64,000 nucleotides of DNA, from the NCBI GenBank assembly GCA_023229135.1, contig JALNZT010000017.1, positions 15,933-79,932 on the forward strand. The letters run 5' to 3'. Below the pieces are notes generated by a model. It had not been told where the DNA came from. It saw nothing but the letters and a program-made list of their open reading frames with translations, and made no database searches. The translations under genes and the position numbers were made by a program. Positions 36,524 through 44,933 of this stretch are shown one piece after another; the stretch's first letter is position 1; every line of letters starts with the position of its first letter. Origin of the DNA: Bacteroidales bacterium. GTDB lineage: Bacteria > Bacteroidota > Bacteroidia > Bacteroidales > F082.

Positions 36524-37983
36524 TTTTTCATTATTTTAAGATTCTCAAAAACATTTCCGTTCTGAATAATTACACCTATATAAACACCTGATTCTAGCAG
36601 ACCAAGTTTGATTATATTGTCGCCTATATTTATTTGATAGCTGGCTAATTGTCTTCCTACCAAATCGTAAATTATAAGTTTTGAGGGTTTCTGTATGTTA
36701 TTAATATTCAAAAAATCATTGACAGGCACAGGGAAAACCTTGGTTTTGTGATCAAATTTACTTTCGCTGACTTCTGTTAAAACATCATCTGGCATAACCT
36801 TAATAAAATAGCAATTAGCAAAATCTGATCCCTCGAATTCAGGAATTTGTCCAGTCAATAAGCAACCTCCATCGCTTGTCGCAAGCAGATCCCAAAACCA
36901 ATACCTTGTATCGCCTCCGAAAACTTTTTCACCCTTCAGCTTTAGATGCTTGTCAAATACAAAAAGCCTGAAAACTTCGGTACCCATTATACCGGTTTCG
37001 GGTATTCGTTCAAAAGTTGCAACCCATATATTATCTTCATTTACATAGCCTAAGCCTCTTAAATTAGGTATGCACACCCTTTCATCATGATTAATTATGG
37101 TATCTTTTATTAAATTAAAATTTTCATCATACAATCGCATTTCAAGGTCACTATAATCTGACCCAGTAATTTCAGTGCTTCGATTTGCCAGTATAGCATT
37201 TCCATTACTCAACCTTACTGCCGAGATAGGATCAAATAAAAAACTTGTATTATTCTCAAATTCACCACTTTCAATCACATTAAGGTCAAGTCCAAACTTT
37301 ATATAGTTCCTGTATGCAATATCATGAGTCAATCTACCAATTAGAAAAAAAGCAGTACTATCGACATCATAGAACAATGTACTACCAATATTATGATCCA
37401 CACAATTTAGATGGGAGACAAAATCTACCTGGTTGCCATTTAGGTCGTACTTTGCAAAAAAAACAAAATTTGATGAACCATACTGTTCAAGTGTAAATTT
37501 GCCCTGCAATAATATCAAACCATCAGGAGTGATAAGCGTATTTTCCATTTCAATTCCACTATAAGGTGAATCAAATGGAATTGTATCCATTTTTTCCCAA
37601 ACAACCTCAAGGTTTGACGTCAATTCACATACATAAATTGTGTTATGCCTTGAATCTTGATAATGTTTTAGATAGCCTAAAACTAAAAAATTACCATTTG
37701 GTTTTGGGTGCGCATAATGAAAACCATACATGGTGTCCTGTTTAAAAAAACTGCTCTCTTGCACCATCACTCCGTCCTCACCAATTTTTAGTACAAGTGG
37801 TTCTTGGATGTTTGTGTAATAATTAGACCTGTTACCAAAAGAATAATAATATCCATCTTTTTCGAGTGTGAAACCCGTGGCATCATAAATCTCAGATACT
37901 CCATGAATCAACTCAAAACTATATTGAGCAGTAACATGAATAACCATGAAACTCATTGTTAGGATTAAAAAATAATACTTCAT
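36520..37983 (-). CDS. T9SS-sorted repeat protein (module copy 2)
   Basis: A 487-residue protein with signal peptide (to about residue 19, VTAQ) and repeated strands of the PNGNFLVLGYL / PDGLILLQGKF / SDGGCLLTGQI type, suggesting a beta-propeller. The last ~75 residues (TKVFPVPVNDFLNI...LKIMKK) are a T9SS type A sorting domain. It is homologous to the 502-residue protein at 40387-41895. It follows the lipoprotein gene by 36 bases and overlaps the YadA-head gene by 4. Confidence 0.75.
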   Translation of the reverse strand: MKYYFLILTMSFMVIHVTAQYSFELIHGVSEIYDATGFTLEKDGYYYSFGNRSNYYTNIQEPLVLKIGEDGVMVQESSFFKQDTMYGFHYAHPKPNGNFLVLGYLKHYQDSRHNTIYVCELTSNLEVVWEKMDTIPFDSPYSGIEMENTLITPDGLILLQGKFTLEQYGSSNFVFFAKYDLNGNQVDFVSHLNCVDHNIGSTLFYDVDSTAFFLIGRLTHDIAYRNYIKFGLDLNVIESGEFENNTSFLFDPISAVRLSNGNAILANRSTEITGSDYSDLEMRLYDENFNLIKDTIINHDERVCIPNLRGLGYVNEDNIWVATFERIPETGIMGTEVFRLFVFDKHLKLKGEKVFGGDTRYWFWDLLATSDGGCLLTGQIPEFEGSDFANCYFIKVMPDDVLTEVSESKFDHKTKVFPVPVNDFLNINNIQKPSKLIIYDLVGRQLASYQINIGDNIIKLGLLESGVYIGVIIQNGNVFENLKIMKK

Positions 37984-38019
37984 TCTTGTGAAATTAATTT
38001 GTTGCTGAAAACTATCGGA

Positions 38020-39057
38020 TTAATCAATGGCTACGGGAAAATCTATCTCGCCGACATAGTGTATTTTAATACCATAATTGAATAATCCTTCATGGTAATA
38101 TTCCCTTAGGTTGTTTGGGTAGTTTTTGTAGGTACCTTGGGCATTTGTTACGTTAATAAGGCTGTAATTCAATTGCCCAAACTCTTCATTTGGAATTATA
38201 TTAAGTAGCAACTGTCGAAGAAAACGGTAATAAGTATTCATAACGTTTCGATTCAAGCACAAATCAACATCTCCTATCTGCTCATTGCCATAAAAAAGAT
38301 AATAATCATAGATATTGTCGGGTGGATTAGGGTCGGTTTCCCTTCTTACATTAGGTTCACCACCTTTTCTTGAAATATTAACAGGGTGAATCACGTAAAA
38401 ATTACCTTCCGGGTCGGGTAAAGTTGCATTCATTGCCAACATGAGTTGTTGTGCAGCATCTGAATCTAATAGAAATTCATCGCAACGTCCTTCCATTTCC
38501 CCATACCACCAATCATCACCTTCCTCAAAAGGGCCGTCAAGTACAGGAGAAGGAGGCACTTCTCCTCTTTCGCCCGTAACAACCTGCACCGTAAAATTAA
38601 GTTGGTCTTCGGCTACTGAGGCTTCTTGCAGGTTCACCAGCGAAAGGCCTTTCTCGCCAAAATTAACAGCTTGATAGGTGGTGCTGACATCCTGAATCAT
38701 CTCGTTGAATTTATCCGTGAGATCAGTCATGTTCACATCGTTGCCGGACAGCAAAAGGCTAAATGATAAAGTGTCAACAACAAAAGATTTGTAAAACTCG
38801 TTGGGGAAGCCATAACAGTAGTTAAAGGTGGATTCTAAATACCACAAAGCCGAATCTGCCGAAATGGTTTCCAGGCTTTTTAAGTCGGGATATTCTTTGT
38901 GATACTCCACTTTGCTGATAAAACTGTTGATGCTGTTACCCACTTTTAAATCATAAGCAGAGATGGTTTTTTCCTCTCTGATTGTGTCGGTGTCTTTGCT
39001 GCAGCCGGCAAATAACAATACCAGGGCGCAAGAAATTAATAAAAAATTAGCTTTCAT
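38020..39057 (-). CDS. Lipoprotein of duplicated module (copy 2)
   Basis: A 345-residue lipoprotein with lipobox FAGC (Cys18), starting at 39057 (MKANFLLIS); the open frame upstream of this lacks a credible start. No known domain is visible. The core shares SADSALWYLESTFNYCYGFPN-like and aromatic segments with the lipoprotein at 41935-42999 (LSMSDAKWLIESEINVFHGFPN), so the two are paralogues. Both contain a GxCDxFxxxxDAAxxL motif (GRCDEFLLDSDAAQQL, GACDGSFVFETDAAKRL). Function unknown; it opens the second module. Confidence 0.7.
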   Translation of the reverse strand: MKANFLLISCALVLLFAGCSKDTDTIREEKTISAYDLKVGNSINSFISKVEYHKEYPDLKSLETISADSALWYLESTFNYCYGFPNEFYKSFVVDTLSFSLLLSGNDVNMTDLTDKFNEMIQDVSTTYQAVNFGEKGLSLVNLQEASVAEDQLNFTVQVVTGERGEVPPSPVLDGPFEEGDDWWYGEMEGRCDEFLLDSDAAQQLMLAMNATLPDPEGNFYVIHPVNISRKGGEPNVRRETDPNPPDNIYDYYLFYGNEQIGDVDLCLNRNVMNTYYRFLRQLLLNIIPNEEFGQLNYSLINVTNAQGTYKNYPNNLREYYHEGLFNYGIKIHYVGEIDFPVAID

Positions 39058-39238
39058 AATATTGATGGTTTTCGTGAAAAAATTGAAAGAATTGTTTTGA
39101 CTTGGGGTTTTTCTCCCGTGGTTTGAAGTTTGGTGTTGGTTGTGTTTATACATTATAATTGGTTTTGGTTTTGTGCTAAGTGGGCGCAACTTTTTTTATA
39201 TGGCGTAAGCTTAAAACTTATACAAGGATATGCAATTA

Positions 39239-40378
39239 TCAAGCCGATATTTTAAAGCCTTGCATGTCAGTAATATACAGTATTTCAAAATAAAATTTCA
39301 GCCCATTAGCTATCCGAAAACGTAGTACACTATCCGATTCCGGATAGGCTGTTGTTAAATAAATTTGGTGAATTGCAAGACACAGGTTCGGAGTACTGTG
39401 CCAGTCGGCGAAAGATATAGCTTTTAGTAAGTGGTTTGGGTAACTAAACAATGCAGACACTCTGCGGAACAGGGTGTCCTCTAAAACGAAATCAGGCCAT
39501 TGGAGGGCAAATTTTATCGCTACTTCTTCTGCGATAAGTTTTCCTTTCACGGCTAGCTTGTACCCTTTTGTGTCTGAGATGTCTATACCAACATTATTGC
39601 TAAAATATATATCGGTACCATTTGGCAGCCAGTAAGTTTCGCCTCCTCCTTCTGGCGCGGCCCAGGTGCCGTCGGCACTGAGAAACTCTCCTGGTTTTCC
39701 TGCAGAAGTAGGCAGGCTGTACGCATTATTTATCCGCAAAGCAGGCATATTAACCTGGTTTCCGGCAAAATCAAACACAGTTGCCGAAAATTGCATGCTG
39801 CCGAGGTTTGTAAACAGCTCCAGACCGCTTCTCGCGCCCACCGTCAGGCCGCTGTTGGCATCGAGCAGTTGAAGATTGGCCATATACATCTTGGGATTGG
39901 ACGGCTCGAGCAACAGGCTGGCATCTTCATTGTCATCAGCAAGGATGTGGAGTTTGGCCTGGGGATTGGTTATGTTGCCTATGCCGATGCGTCCGGTATT
40001 ATTCATGCCAGCTGATTGCCCTACAAAAAAAGTAGGTTTAGTTGAGCCGAAGCCAATCATTAAGGAAGGACCATGTGTGTTGACCAATTTATTAACATCA
40101 TTGTATCCGCTTCCTATGGCTATTGTATAGGGAAATTGAGATGGTATTTCCAAGTGCTTACCAATTGCTATTCCACCCTGCGATCTAACTATACTTTCAA
40201 AACCTATTGCTATAGAACTATTTCCAAGTGCTTGATTTCCATATCCCAAAGCACTGACACTAACTCCGGTAATTATTGAATTTTGACAATTCGTACATTC
40301 CTGAGTAAAAACATCTGCTATACTCACAAATAGGAATATAAGCATTAAAAAACTGGAAATAAGGTATTTCTTCATCAT
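39239..40378 (-). CDS. YadA-head/fibre-like surface protein (module copy 1)
   Basis: A 379-residue exported protein with signal peptide, YadA-head repeats (about 45-110: LGYGNQALGNSSIAIGF), then the same fibre segment as the 34793-36523 protein. The segment coded by 39654-39988 aligns with 35745-36079 and is identical over 150 bp. After it the two proteins diverge: this one ends in a different ~110-residue domain without the coiled coil. It has no anchor of its own. It lies 8 bases after the T9SS gene 40387-41895; 181 bases separate it from the next module. Confidence 0.7.
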   Translation of the reverse strand: MMKKYLISSFLMLIFLFVSIADVFTQECTNCQNSIITGVSVSALGYGNQALGNSSIAIGFESIVRSQGGIAIGKHLEIPSQFPYTIAIGSGYNDVNKLVNTHGPSLMIGFGSTKPTFFVGQSAGMNNTGRIGIGNITNPQAKLHILADDNEDASLLLEPSNPKMYMANLQLLDANSGLTVGARSGLELFTNLGSMQFSATVFDFAGNQVNMPALRINNAYSLPTSAGKPGEFLSADGTWAAPEGGGETYWLPNGTDIYFSNNVGIDISDTKGYKLAVKGKLIAEEVAIKFALQWPDFVLEDTLFRRVSALFSYPNHLLKAISFADWHSTPNLCLAIHQIYLTTAYPESDSVLRFRIANGLKFYFEILYITDMQGFKISA

Positions 40379-40386
40379 AGTAAGTT

Positions 40387-41895
40387 TTAATATTTAACAA
40401 TTTTCTGTCTTTGGCTTTGCTTGTTTGTAAGTGAATGTATAAAATAGGTACCGCCAGGCAAAGCGCTCAAATTTATTTGATTAAGTCCTTGTTTCAACTG
40501 ACGCTGGATGACCAATTGGCCACTTGAATTGTAAACCATTAATGAACCTTTTTGCAATGATTTAATATGGATATGGTCTGCTGTCGGGTTGGGGTAAACA
40601 ACTAACTCTTGCTGTTGCCTTATTTCGTTTTCAAACCCGACTGTCCCATCCGGGTTATATTTCACGATCCAGGCAAAACCGCGGGTTTCCGGAAAATTGA
40701 GGTCATAGCCATAACCAGATACAATAACTCCCTGATCTGATGTTGAAGCTATAGCAAAAACGATGTAATGACGGTCACCTCCGATGTACTTTTCCCAAAT
40801 AGTATTTAGATTCTCATCTAGACGGGCCAAATAAATCATTGTAGGTGTACCTGAGAAAGGATGACCTTTATAATTATAGTTTGAAGCAATATATATACTC
40901 CCATCTGGTGCTAAACTCATCGTTTCCAAAAAAGCCGATTGACTTGAGGTATCTGGATGTGTAAGATAAACACTTTGCAATGGCTCGAAATTGCTGCTGT
41001 AACTAAAAACTCCAGAATGTTTATACATTTGCATGGTTTCCCAGTCAACCCATTTAGCTTCTCCACCTATATAAATATTTCCATTGGGATGTGACATGGC
41101 TTTCGTATCTAGTGAATACAAATGGGTATTCAATGAAAATAATGTATCACCGCTTAGCTCATACTGATCGTCTAATCGCACAATAATATTGCTATATTCA
41201 GACCAACCATCAATTGTATAATGTAATAACATACTGGTGTCGTTGTGCGTATAAAATAACCCTTCGACACTCCAGTTTGAAGGTACGGTAATATCTTTCA
41301 GAAAAAGGCTATCCCCGGTTAGAGCATTCAAGCAAAACAACTGATGACTACCCGTATATTCTGATGACCAACCAACAAAACAACTATCAGTACCGGGCTT
41401 AATTACCGGGGGTGTTGACCAATAGTATAGATCATCATTATTAAAAGTTCGAAACTTTTTTAAATATTGAAGATTGAATGTATTATCTGATAAGTCAAAA
41501 AATGAAATTTGGGATCCTAATGGTTCAAATCCAAAATCAGAATTAAAAAATCCATACATGCCAAAACATAATAAACCGTTTTCTCCTATTGGCAATAAAT
41601 ACTTAAGAGAAATAAAAGTATCATTTTGCATTATACTATCTATTGCAAGCACCTCACCTTGATTACTTATTAAAACAAGCGATAGATAACTTTTGGTATA
41701 ATTCTGAGCAGCTTCTATTTCTCGTGTCAAAGTTGAAACATACCTGTTATTACCAACCTCAGTAATCCTGTTACTTTTTTCAAACAGGTTCAGTTCATCA
41801 ATAATTAATTCAAAACTTTGTTGTGCTATTAAATGGCCTCCTGAAAAAAGAAAAATGCAAGACAAAGTAATGATTCTCATTAGATTCGATATCAT
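40387..41895 (-). CDS. T9SS-sorted repeat protein (module copy 1)
   Basis: A 502-residue protein with signal peptide ending near LIAQ, propeller-like repeats (MSLAPDGSIYIASNYN, STSDQGVIVSGYG) and a T9SS type A sorting domain (LVVYPNPTADHIHI to the end). An alternative start is the ATG at 41880. It is homologous to 36520-37983, most clearly in the segment IWEKYIGGDRHYIVF versus VFGGDTRYWFWD and in the sorting domain. Confidence 0.75.
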   Translation of the reverse strand: MISNLMRIITLSCIFLFSGGHLIAQQSFELIIDELNLFEKSNRITEVGNNRYVSTLTREIEAAQNYTKSYLSLVLISNQGEVLAIDSIMQNDTFISLKYLLPIGENGLLCFGMYGFFNSDFGFEPLGSQISFFDLSDNTFNLQYLKKFRTFNNDDLYYWSTPPVIKPGTDSCFVGWSSEYTGSHQLFCLNALTGDSLFLKDITVPSNWSVEGLFYTHNDTSMLLHYTIDGWSEYSNIIVRLDDQYELSGDTLFSLNTHLYSLDTKAMSHPNGNIYIGGEAKWVDWETMQMYKHSGVFSYSSNFEPLQSVYLTHPDTSSQSAFLETMSLAPDGSIYIASNYNYKGHPFSGTPTMIYLARLDENLNTIWEKYIGGDRHYIVFAIASTSDQGVIVSGYGYDLNFPETRGFAWIVKYNPDGTVGFENEIRQQQELVVYPNPTADHIHIKSLQKGSLMVYNSSGQLVIQRQLKQGLNQINLSALPGGTYFIHSLTNKQSQRQKIVKY

Positions 41896-41934
41896 ATTTT
41901 ACGCATTAGAATATTCGTAATATTTAATAATAGT

Positions 41935-42999
41935 CTATAATTCAGTTGGCAAAATAGAACAAACTAACAAACGAGTCGAAGCAGTAAATAGCAAATCATG
42001 TTTAATAGAATAATACTCGAAATCGTTAATTGCAAACCAGAAAACTGAACCGTCAAAAGAACATCCAGAATAATACTTATTCGTTTCATTTTGAAAATCT
42101 TCAATCAAATCAATATATTGCTGCCTGTAAAACTGAATTTCATCCGAATAATCCATACATTTAATAGTATCATGTAAGTCTCCCTGAGGTGGATTATTAT
42201 AATAATCTGACGCGAAAAATATTTTGAAATCTAAGTAATTGTCAGGTGTGTTGTCCAATTGATATTCTTCTAACCAGGGTCTGTTAATTGGCTTACTTAC
42301 TGGATTTACATAAACATATCTGCAATTAGTAGGGGGTTCAGGTCTGTTAGTGATGAAATGGTAATGAACCATGCTTTCCAATCTTTTTGCAGCATCAGTC
42401 TCAAAAACAAAGCTGCCGTCACAAGCTCCAAGATTATCTCCGTAGTAATAATCCTTATAAGGAAGCCTTCCATCGCTTTCTATACCAATAAGTGTTTTAA
42501 TATACAAGGAGTCAGTTGCCGGTGAAATCATAAGCGTGGTTTGAACAAGATGTTTACCTTCTTCAACATAGGTCGAAAGCTGCTGTATAATTATATTTTT
42601 CACGGATTCATCAAAGGCAACCACCTCCTCTGCATTCATCAGGTCTTCCAAATCATCTTTTGGCAATGGTATTACTCCTTCCTCCAAATAAAAATAATCT
42701 ACTTCCTTATTGGGAAACCCATGAAAAACATTAATCTCTGATTCTATGAGCCATTTAGCATCACTCATACTAAGTACTACATCGCTTTTCAATAGCTGAC
42801 CAGCCTTAATTTGATCAAGTGTCTCCTTGAAGCTCACGATTTTATTAAGCATTTCTTGATTTTCCGGACTGTTAACTTCAATGGCCTGTTCCTCGGAGTA
42901 ATTTTTAGAAACCGGGTCTTCAATTTGTTTAGTGCATGAAGAAATGATCATTGCTACAATTAAAGCAAAAGCTAAAGTGCTAAATACTGAATTTTTCAT
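41935..42999 (-). CDS. Lipoprotein of duplicated module (copy 1)
   Basis: A 354-residue lipoprotein with lipobox ISSC (Cys22). It is a paralogue of 38020-39057 (shared HGFPN/YGFPN, GACDGSFVFETDAAKRL and YLDFKIFF/YDYYLFY segments). The mature protein is acidic and mixed alpha/beta, with no recognised domain. It opens the first module, 39 bases before the T9SS gene. Confidence 0.7.
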   Translation of the reverse strand: MKNSVFSTLAFALIVAMIISSCTKQIEDPVSKNYSEEQAIEVNSPENQEMLNKIVSFKETLDQIKAGQLLKSDVVLSMSDAKWLIESEINVFHGFPNKEVDYFYLEEGVIPLPKDDLEDLMNAEEVVAFDESVKNIIIQQLSTYVEEGKHLVQTTLMISPATDSLYIKTLIGIESDGRLPYKDYYYGDNLGACDGSFVFETDAAKRLESMVHYHFITNRPEPPTNCRYVYVNPVSKPINRPWLEEYQLDNTPDNYLDFKIFFASDYYNNPPQGDLHDTIKCMDYSDEIQFYRQQYIDLIEDFQNETNKYYSGCSFDGSVFWFAINDFEYYSIKHDLLFTASTRLLVCSILPTEL

Positions 43000-43132
43000 T
43001 GTGATTTGGTTATTTGTTGAAAAATTAAAAAAGTTATTTTCATTTTAAATATATTTTGCTACTTTTTATGTTTTATAATTTGGTTGGGCTTGATGCTTAT
43101 GCAGTAAACCATGGGATTTTTTTTAGCGACCG

Positions 43133-43163
43133 CGTTCGGCATAGTCTGCGGCTATGCCGAGCG
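43133..43163. repeat. Hairpin element CGTTCGGCATAG/CTATGCCGAGCG
   Basis: Two 12-base arms, 11 of 12 paired, around a 7-base loop. It abuts the lipoprotein remnant at 43169-43198 and looks like a small mobile palindrome that entered or replaced coding DNA. Confidence 0.6.
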
Positions 43164-43168
43164 GAGCC

Positions 43169-43198
43169 GCAAGAAATTAATAAAAAATTTGATTTCAT
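43169..43198 (-). pseudogene. Remnant of a third module lipoprotein (signal peptide only)
   Basis: Read on the minus strand from the ATG at 43198 the DNA codes MKSNFLLISC, almost the same as MKANFLLISC at the start of the lipoprotein at 39057, with AATTTTTTATTAATTTCTTG identical in both. After the lipobox cysteine the frame runs into the hairpin at 43133-43163 and the similarity stops. The 43000-43377 interval otherwise shows no gene. Confidence 0.7.
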
Positions 43199-43377
43199 AA
43201 CATTACAATTTTTGGTTTACACGAATTATATACTGCCTCTTAAAGAGGTTTTTTTAAACTTTTTTAAGGTGGTTGGCCTTATCAAATAACTACATGATTC
43301 TAAATTAATTCCAAGTTAACAGGAATTGATACAATGAACTGTGACGACAAAGATAAGCACTGGACTCTCTAAGATAC

Positions 43378-43605
43378 TTAGAGGCCTCCATATTTCTGCA
43401 TTTTTTCTTCAATCAGGTAATACGTTTTTCTGCCGGTGCAGTATCCTATTTGATGCCCCTCCTCGCGCAGAAGTGCCAAATAGTTTTCAACAGTAGCCAA
43501 CGAAACACAAAGCCTGTCAGCTAAATTAGTTGCTGTTCCGGTATTTTTATTTTCAATGATTGAGTGCAATATTTCGATTTTTTCCTTTTTTTCAAGGAAT
43601 CTCAT
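43378..43605 (-). CDS. Small helix-turn-helix DNA-binding protein
   Basis: A 75-residue protein with a winged-helix or HTH_11-like pattern: KKEKIEILHSIIENK, then a helix-turn-helix NLADRLCVSLATVENYLALLRE and a wing IGYCTGRKTYYLI. No effector domain. It stands first on the minus strand before the accessory island and is the likely local regulator of the module genes, though 380 bases of remnant DNA separate them. Confidence 0.75.
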   Translation of the reverse strand: MRFLEKKEKIEILHSIIENKNTGTATNLADRLCVSLATVENYLALLREEGHQIGYCTGRKTYYLIEEKMQKYGGL

Positions 43606-44127
43606 AGCGGTAGGTTTTAATTTTTATAAATAATTGGTTTCGATTACACTTTCTACTTCGTTTTTGGTTTTCTACATTTTTTACTGGCGAGGAAGTCAAC
43701 AGATGCTTTTTTGATTTAATTCAACTCGACATGCAAAAGCCTTCCAAAACTATCTCCCCTTCACTACTAGTATGTCAGAAAATCGAAAAACACATCAAAA
43801 AATATTAAAAATAATTTTAATAAATTTTTAAACTGCTGCTATTCAATGTTATATAATTAAAAAAATTGAAAGAACTTCAAAAACCCCAAAAACATTATGT
43901 TAACTTTCAATTTTTTATCACCGCAAATGACAAGGCTAAATTCCTTCAAAAGATAGGACATAGATTAAAGTGTTTAGCAACTTTATGTTTTTCAAAATCC
44001 TTATGAAAGCTTCAAAAAAATGAAAAATGATTTTTAAAAACCTTATAAACACTACAAAATGCTGGAATAGAAACATATTAGCTCCTGCTAACTATCAGGA
44101 TCATTTTTTAAGGCAAGATTTTCCGCC
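43606..44127. other. AT-rich gene-free stretch
   Basis: About 520 AT-rich bases between the small HTH gene and the palindromic repeats. I see no gene or RNA. Promoters for the HTH gene should lie at its left end, but no full TAnnTTTG/TTTG pair stood out. Confidence 0.5.
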
Positions 44128-44296
44128 AGTCAGGCTGAGACTGATCCAGCCACAATAAACAGTCGCGCTCTGACTATAAGCTTTGTTCCAGTCAGGGGGC
44201 GACTGATTAGCGAGGCCTTATAGTCGCACCCTGACTTTCGGTGCATGCAAGTCAGGGGGCGACTGTTTAGCGAGGCCTTATAGTCGCACCCTGACT
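44128..44296. repeat. Three palindromic repeat units
   Basis: Units at 44128-44175, 44190-44236 and 44250-44296, spaced about 60 bases. Units 2 and 3 are near-identical: AGTCAGGGGGCGACT, a 17-base loop containing TTAGCGAGGCCTTAT, then AGTCGCACCCTGACT. The arms pair over 14 of 15 bases. Confidence 0.85.
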
Positions 44297-44364
44297 CGCA
44301 GAACACTGTCGCGCTTTGGCTCAATAACTCAAAAATCCTTAAAAATCCTTAATACCGCAAATAT

Positions 44365-44390
44365 TTTGGTTCGTTTACTTGCGAACTAAA
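44365..44390. promoter_or_regulatory. Inverted-repeat operator candidate of the efflux operon
   Basis: TTTGGTTCG (44365-44373) and CGAACTAAA (44382-44390) form a 26-bp inverted repeat with one mismatch, just upstream of the putative -7 box. The same half-site TTTAGTTCG recurs at 44899-44907 before tolC. Likely bound by the GbsR/MarR protein encoded next. Confidence 0.6.
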
Positions 44391-44400
44391 AAAATAATAG

Positions 44401-44408
44401 TACTTTTG
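44401..44408 (+). promoter_or_regulatory. Putative -7 box of the regulator-efflux operon
   Basis: TACTTTTG matches TAnnTTTG, 18 bases before the ATG at 44426. TTTA at 44374-44377, inside the inverted repeat, is a weak -33 candidate, so a bound regulator would occlude the promoter. Confidence 0.5.
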
Positions 44409-44425
44409 CCATAAATATTTTCACA

Positions 44426-44896
44426 ATGACAACAGAAGAAAGAATTAATTTACAAAGGCAATTGGTTGAAACTTTGGGCCGAATTAATGAGCACGACGGC
44501 ATGCAACCGGTTGCGGGTCGGATATTCGCTTTACTCATGGTGATGGATAAGGAAAATTTTACTTTTGATGAAATAGTTGAAGAACTTAACATCAGTAAAA
44601 GCAGTGCCAGCATAGCTATTAAAATGCTACAAATCAGAGGTTTAATTGAGTATTTTACTTTACCGGGTGACCGCAAGCGCTATTTTAGAATCAAGCGGCA
44701 CGAACCATTTAAATTATTTGAAGAATTCAAAAATAAGATGGTGGAAAAGCATAAAAACTGGCAGCAAATTATTGCGCTCAAGGCTGATCCAGAATCTAAA
44801 AACAGCAAGTATTTAAAGGAACTTTGTTTTATACTGGAATTTTTTCAGGAGAGTGTTGAAAAGCTCAGGGTTCAATATGATCAATTAAAGAAGTAA
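44426..44896 (+). CDS. GbsR/MarR-family transcriptional regulator
   Basis: A 156-residue winged-helix regulator of the GbsR type: GRIFALLMVM near 33-42, a helix-turn-helix FDEIVEELNISKSSASIAIKML (about 50-71), a wing with LPGDRKRYFRI, and a helical dimerisation tail. It is the first gene of an efflux operon, 37 bases before tolC, and probably represses it through the inverted repeat upstream of its own promoter. Confidence 0.85.
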   Translation: MTTEERINLQRQLVETLGRINEHDGMQPVAGRIFALLMVMDKENFTFDEIVEELNISKSSASIAIKMLQIRGLIEYFTLPGDRKRYFRIKRHEPFKLFEEFKNKMVEKHKNWQQIIALKADPESKNSKYLKELCFILEFFQESVEKLRVQYDQLKK

Positions 44897-44898
44897 TA

Positions 44899-44907
44899 TT
44901 TAGTTCG
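44899..44907. promoter_or_regulatory. Second operator half-site before tolC
   Basis: TTTAGTTCG repeats the half-site of 44365-44390 and lies in the 37-base gap between the regulator and tolC. Confidence 0.4.
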
Positions 44908-44933
44908 TAAAAATCTAAACTTAAAACATTAAA

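Noticed and set aside
43056..43289. Open frame of 77 codons on the plus strand
   Set aside because: It crosses a hairpin and the antisense of a lipoprotein remnant; no features support it.
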